DNA of 64,000 nt, taken from the NCBI GenBank assembly GCA_900758495.1, contig CAAERO010000039.1, positions 31,259 to 95,258 on the forward strand. Direction: 5' to 3'. The notes beneath the pieces are model-generated. The model was not told the origin of the DNA and did not search any database. It worked only from the letters and a program-made list of their open reading frames with translations. Origin of the DNA: Bacilli bacterium (GTDB lineage: Bacteria; Bacillota_I; Bacilli_A; RF39; UBA660). A program made the position numbers and the translations under genes. The first letter of the stretch is position 1; each line of letters starts with the position of its first letter. This document shows positions 63,223-64,000 of this stretch, piece after piece.

Positions 63223-64000
63223 ATGGATAATAAGATACCAGATTTAAATAGTCTATTTAGTTATGAAGCTGAAGAAAATGATAATCAGCTAATACCTAGT
63301 GATTATTTTATTGAAACTTTAGGACAATCTAATTCTTCAGTTAATAATAGTTCTAGTAATTCTTCTTCAAATAATATTGATAATCAATCAAACTCAGATA
63401 GTTCTGATGACTTCAACGATAGTAATTCAGATGATAATACATCAGAAAACTTAAATGATATGAGTAATCAATCTGATTCAGCTAATTCTGAAGATCTTAA
63501 TAATAGTAATTCAGATGATAATATATCAGAAAATTCAAATGATATGAGTAATCAATCTGATTTAGATAATTCTGAAGATTTTAGTGATAGTAATTCAGAT
63601 TATGATTCATCAGAAAACTCAAATGATAAGAACAATCAATCAGACTCTGATAGTTCTGATGACCTTAATAATAATTCAGATTATGATTCATCAGAAAATT
63701 CAAATGATATGAGTAATCAATCTGATTCAGATAGTTCTGGAAACTTCAATGATGGTAATTCAGATGATAATACATCAGAAAACTCAAATGATATGAGTAA
63801 TCAATCTGATTCAGATAGTTCTGAAAACTTCAATGATGGTAATTCAGCTGATAATACATCAAAAAACTTAGGTGATATGAGTAATCAAACAGACTCAGAT
63901 AGTACTGATGACTTCAGCAATAGTAATTCAAATCATGATTCATTAGAAAATTTAAATGATATGAGTAACCAATCAAACTTAGATAATTCTGGTGACTTTG
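63223..64000 (+). CDS. Acidic Ser/Asn/Asp repeat protein, 3' truncated by the window edge
   Basis: The ATG at 63223 begins MDNKIPDLNSLFSYEAEEND and the frame is open to the window end (259 codons). After a Ser/Asn-rich linker (SNSSVNNSSSNSSSNN), the protein becomes tandem 28-residue repeats with the core SENSNDMSNQSDSDSS. No signal peptide or membrane segment is seen, so it is probably cytoplasmic and disordered in this part. It is 6 bases from the AAA+ gene and surely co-transcribed. By analogy with MoxR operons a VWA domain could lie further downstream, which cannot be checked here. The ribosome site is weak (TAGGTAAG). Confidence 0.8.
   Translation, partial: MDNKIPDLNSLFSYEAEENDNQLIPSDYFIETLGQSNSSVNNSSSNSSSNNIDNQSNSDSSDDFNDSNSDDNTSENLNDMSNQSDSANSEDLNNSNSDDNISENSNDMSNQSDLDNSEDFSDSNSDYDSSENSNDKNNQSDSDSSDDLNNNSDYDSSENSNDMSNQSDSDSSGNFNDGNSDDNTSENSNDMSNQSDSDSSENFNDGNSADNTSKNLGDMSNQTDSDSTDDFSNSNSNHDSLENLNDMSNQSNLDNSGDF
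63424..64000 (+). repeat. 84-bp coding tandem repeat, at least seven copies
   Basis: Units begin at 63424, 63508, 63592, 63673, 63757, 63841 and 63925, each opening with AATTCA and coding NS(D/A)(D/Y)...SENSNDMSNQSDSDSS. All are 84 bases except the third, which is 81. The last is cut by the window edge. Length changes in multiples of 3 keep the frame. Confidence 0.9.

Noticed and set aside
63424..64000. Regular repeats that might suggest a CRISPR array
   Set aside because: The repeats are adjacent 84-bp units without unique spacers and keep one reading frame; they code for protein repeats.
1..64000. rRNA or tRNA genes and mycoplasma genetic code
   Set aside because: No tRNA- or rRNA-like sequence was noticed, and TGA is used as a stop codon (dnaG, yqeG), with Trp encoded by TGG.

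Overview
The window is AT-rich (I estimate about 30% GC, not computed) and almost all genes read rightwards in tight, often overlapping operons with strong AGGAGG-type ribosome binding sites. The gene set is that of a Firmicute: a Bacillus-like rpsT-gpr-spoIIP-yqxA-lepA block, yqeG-yqeH, dnaG-rpoD-trmK, a dcw division cluster, two T-box leaders and the mother-cell sigma factor SigK. TGA is used as a stop (dnaG, yqeG), so this is not the mycoplasma code. The best guess is an uncultured, gut-type, low-GC Bacilli/Mollicutes-related lineage (RF39-like) that keeps sporulation genes; this placement is inference. No rRNA, tRNA, prophage or CRISPR array was seen.

Layout. 1-5.6 kb: the end of an endonuclease IV gene, a CYTH phosphatase, then a surface-glycan block (O-antigen ligase-like protein, GT2 glycosyltransferase, rfbA, rfbC, rfbD; rfbB is not here). 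5.6-12.4 kb: rpsT, an orphan TnpB element inserted in the Bacillus-like synteny, gpr behind a sigma-G-like promoter, spoIIP, yqxA, lepA and an alpha/beta hydrolase. 12.6-16.2 kb: a secreted or membrane cluster with a zincin-like protein, a decayed copy and an intact copy of a Big_2-metallo-beta-lactamase protein, and an Asn-rich membrane protein. 16.4-24.2 kb: an unknown gene, a polysaccharide deacetylase, yqeG, yqeH, dnaG, rpoD and trmK.

24.2-32.4 kb is the most unusual stretch. Three tandem paralogous proteins of about 670-690 residues each hold sigma-70 regions 2-4 between a shared N-terminal domain of about 200 residues and a shared C-terminal domain of about 170 residues. A DUF4116-like repeat protein sits among them. 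Two of the three lie behind near-identical promoter/leader sequences. They follow directly on the housekeeping rpoD-trmK operon. 32.4-38.7 kb: a PerR/Fur regulator with its operator and rubrerythrin, a nuclease-family remnant, frr, and a Phe T-box that drives a HAD hydrolase with pheS-pheT.

38.7-50 kb: small membrane or secreted proteins with a recently duplicated N-terminus, an HD hydrolase, a thymidylate kinase-like protein, a YetF-like protein, a GHL10-type hydrolase, three type IV pilin-like proteins (two recent tandem duplicates), a hairpin-rich intergenic segment, an ABC exporter and an LDH-family dehydrogenase. 50-59.4 kb: a dcw cluster reduced to MraZ boxes plus a decayed mraZ, rsmH, ftsL, pbpB, ftsA and ftsZ, then priA and sigK. 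59.4-64 kb: a Trp T-box with trpS, an AAA+ ATPase, and the start of a protein made of 84-bp (28-residue) acidic Ser/Asn/Asp repeats that runs off the window.
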